Shown one piece after another: positions 6,741 through 7,968 of a DNA stretch of 7,968 bases. A program made the position numbers and the translations under genes. How positions within the stretch are numbered: the stretch's first letter is position 1; every line of letters begins with the position of its first letter. Source of the DNA: PWQG01 sp051747985. GTDB taxonomy: Bacteria > Pseudomonadota > Gammaproteobacteria > Pseudomonadales > Pseudohongiellaceae. The stretch is from assembly GCA_051747985.1 (NCBI GenBank), contig JBNJGU010000140.1:1-7968 (forward strand), read 5' to 3'. The notes under the pieces are model-generated. The model was not told the DNA's origin. It ran no database searches and saw nothing but the letters and a program-made list of their open reading frames with translations.

Positions 6741-7451
6741 GCGGTTGTCTTCGTCGTCGGCGCGCAACATGTCGTGGAACAGCACGCCGGCCTGGGTCCG
6801 GTTGATGACGCCGAACTTGCGCAGTATGGCCGAGACATGCTGCTTGACGGTGGTCTCCTGTACATCGAGTTCGTGCGCGATCTGCTTGTTCAGCAGGCCA
6901 TCGGCGATGCAGCGCAGCACCTTGAACTGCTGGGGCGTCAGCTGGTCCAGTTTGTGTGCGAAGTCCCGGTGCAGACGATTGTCCCGTTCCGGCATTCCGG
7001 CGCCCAGGTGCGCCGGCAACCAACTGTCCCCGGCCAGTACGGTCTGCACGGCCGTGACAATCTCCGGCAGGGAAGTGGATTTGGGCACATAGGCGCTGGC
7101 ACCGAAGCTCATGGCGCGCTGGATCACGACGGGTTGCTCATTGGCCGAGACGATGATCACCAGCACGTCGGGAAACTGGTTACGCAGCGTGGTCAGTCCG
7201 GTCAGTCCCTGATTGCCCGGCATGTTCAGGTCCAGGAACACCAGCTCCACGCCCGGATGACCCTGCAGCAGCTGCACCAGGTCGTCGAAACCGGCCGCGT
7301 CCAGCACCTCGCCTTCCAGCGTGGTACCCAGGGCCTGCCGAAGTGCACTGCGGAACAACGGGTGGTCGTCGGCGATGATGGCGCGTGCCGTGGAGCCGTG
7401 CCCGGATATCGCTGAGGAAGCGCTCATGATGTCAATGTCTGATCCGGTCAT
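6720..7451 (-). CDS. crbR: CrbR/ErdR-type NarL/LuxR-family response regulator
   Basis: A 243-residue response regulator, probably the partner of the facing hybrid kinase. The receiver domain spans about 22-143: acidic pair Asp28-Asp29 in IIADDHPLFR, phosphoacceptor Asp74 in VFLDLNMPG, Ser102 in VSANEQ, and Lys124 in YVPKS. A LuxR-type helix-turn-helix lies at about 168-228, with LTPQQFKVLRCIADGLLNKQIA and ETTVKQHVSAILRKFGVINRTQA. The LDLNMPG, NKQIA and ETTVKQHVSAILRK motifs are those of the CrbR/ErdR (AgmR) branch, which activates acs in its known hosts. The N-terminus has about 20 residues ahead of the receiver. A second in-frame ATG at 7427 would shorten it by 8 residues, and neither start has a good Shine-Dalgarno. 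The stop TAG lies inside the last codons of the kinase gene on the other strand. The upstream receptor gene on the same strand is separated by an intrinsic terminator, so co-transcription would need read-through. Confidence 0.9.
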   Translation of the reverse strand: MTGSDIDIMSASSAISGHGSTARAIIADDHPLFRSALRQALGTTLEGEVLDAAGFDDLVQLLQGHPGVELVFLDLNMPGNQGLTGLTTLRNQFPDVLVIIVSANEQPVVIQRAMSFGASAYVPKSTSLPEIVTAVQTVLAGDSWLPAHLGAGMPERDNRLHRDFAHKLDQLTPQQFKVLRCIADGLLNKQIAHELDVQETTVKQHVSAILRKFGVINRTQAGVLFHDMLRADDEDNRSEPDTF

Positions 7452-7483
7452 GTCGATGGGTGATCCACGCTAATACAGCGGCA

Positions 7484-7518
7484 TAAAAAAAGCCACCATC
7501 AAGCGGATGATGGTGGCT
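7484..7518 (-). terminator. Rho-independent terminator of the TonB-dependent receptor gene
   Basis: A perfect 11-bp inverted repeat (7491-7501 with 7508-7518, 6-base loop) has 6 G-C pairs. On the minus strand it is followed directly by a run of six T (7490-7485). The orientation fits only minus-strand transcripts, so it ends the receptor message, whose stop codon lies about 43 bp upstream. On the plus strand there is no T run after the hairpin. Confidence 0.9.
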
Positions 7519-7560
7519 CAAGGACTGCTCCGGGTTTCCGGGACCCTCCGGGGAGATCGG

Positions 7561-7968
7561 TCAGAACCGATACCCCAGGGTGGCGCTGACGGTGCGCGGT
7601 GCACCGTAGTAGCCGATCAGCGTCGTGTCGCCACCCAGACCGGGCGCGTAGCCGTTGGGCAGTGACGGGTCGGGATCACCCAGGAAGGCGTAGTTGCCCA
7701 CCAGGAACTCCTCGTCGGTCAGGTTTTTGCCATGCACGCCCAATGACCATTTGCCATCGCTGCTCATCCAGCTCACGCCCAGGTTCAGCGTGCCGTAGCC
7801 TTCCTGCTCCAGCACGTTGCCCAGCTCGGTGAGGCTGTACTCGCTGCGATAGTTGTAGTTGCCGGTAAGGACCACGTCACTGGCCGACAGCGGGATGTCA
7901 TAGCTGAAGCCCAGGTTCATGGTGCGTTCCGGGGTGTTGGTGATGACGAAGTTGTCTGTGATGTCGAC
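7561..7968 (-). CDS. TonB-dependent outer-membrane receptor, C-terminal part only
   Basis: These are the last 135 residues of a beta-barrel receptor. The frame is open to the window edge, so the real start lies beyond 7968 and the internal ATG at 7920 is not the start. TonB-dependent receptors import ferric siderophores, haem, cobalamin or glycans across the outer membrane using TonB-ExbBD energy. Marks of the barrel end are NTPERTMNLGFSYDIP, alternating strands such as VVLTGNYNYRSEYS, the family motif GKNLTDEEF, and a closing strand APRTVSATLGYRF ending in Phe, the signal recognised by the BAM assembly machinery. The plug domain, TonB box and signal peptide are outside the window, so the substrate cannot be told. 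A strong terminator follows. Confidence 0.9.
   Translation of the reverse strand, partial: VDITDNFVITNTPERTMNLGFSYDIPLSASDVVLTGNYNYRSEYSLTELGNVLEQEGYGTLNLGVSWMSSDGKWSLGVHGKNLTDEEFLVGNYAFLGDPDPSLPNGYAPGLGGDTTLIGYYGAPRTVSATLGYRF

Noticed and set aside
7521..7560. CCGG-rich short inverted repeats between the receptor stop and the terminator
   Set aside because: The stems are only about 4 bp and lack a T run; the adjoining 11-bp hairpin explains termination.

Overview
The window is gene-dense, GC-rich DNA on both strands. It most resembles a gammaproteobacterium. This rests on a CrbS/CrbR-type acetate-switch two-component pair (known from Vibrio and Pseudomonas, where it is also called MxtR/ErdR), a TonB-dependent outer-membrane receptor and a di-haem cytochrome c peroxidase, all typical of Gram-negative bacteria. 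No genus can be named from the sequence alone. No tRNA, rRNA, CRISPR array, insertion sequence or phage gene was seen.

Left part (1-3184), redox and small-molecule genes: the C-terminal part of a di-haem cytochrome c peroxidase (+), cut by the window edge and carrying an unusual helical tail of about 180 residues; a group I truncated haemoglobin (-); an HxlR-family regulator (+), divergent from the haemoglobin and separated from it by 137 bp that contain a perfect palindrome; and an MddA/NnrU-type membrane methyltransferase (-), convergent with the regulator. The likely logic is that the HxlR protein, which has a conserved N-terminal cysteine, senses a redox or electrophile signal and controls itself and the haemoglobin from the shared palindrome.

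Right part (3185-7451), signal transduction: a 1125-residue hybrid sensor kinase (+) with an SLC5/SSS-type 13-helix transporter domain, STAC linker, PAS, HisKA, HATPase_c and REC domains. Facing it on the other strand, and overlapping its 3' end by 21 bp, is a NarL/LuxR-type response regulator of the CrbR/ErdR type. By homology the pair should sense acetate or a related solute, or its transport, and control acetyl-CoA synthetase. The acs gene itself is not in the window.

Right edge (7484-7968): the last 135 residues of a TonB-dependent receptor (-), followed by a textbook intrinsic terminator. That terminator ends only about 35 bp before the response-regulator start.

I do not see a clearly new multi-gene system. 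The points most worth a second look are the palindrome between the haemoglobin and HxlR genes, the apolar haem pocket with a possible second histidine ligand in the haemoglobin, the extra domain on the peroxidase, and the tail-to-tail overlap of the kinase and regulator genes.
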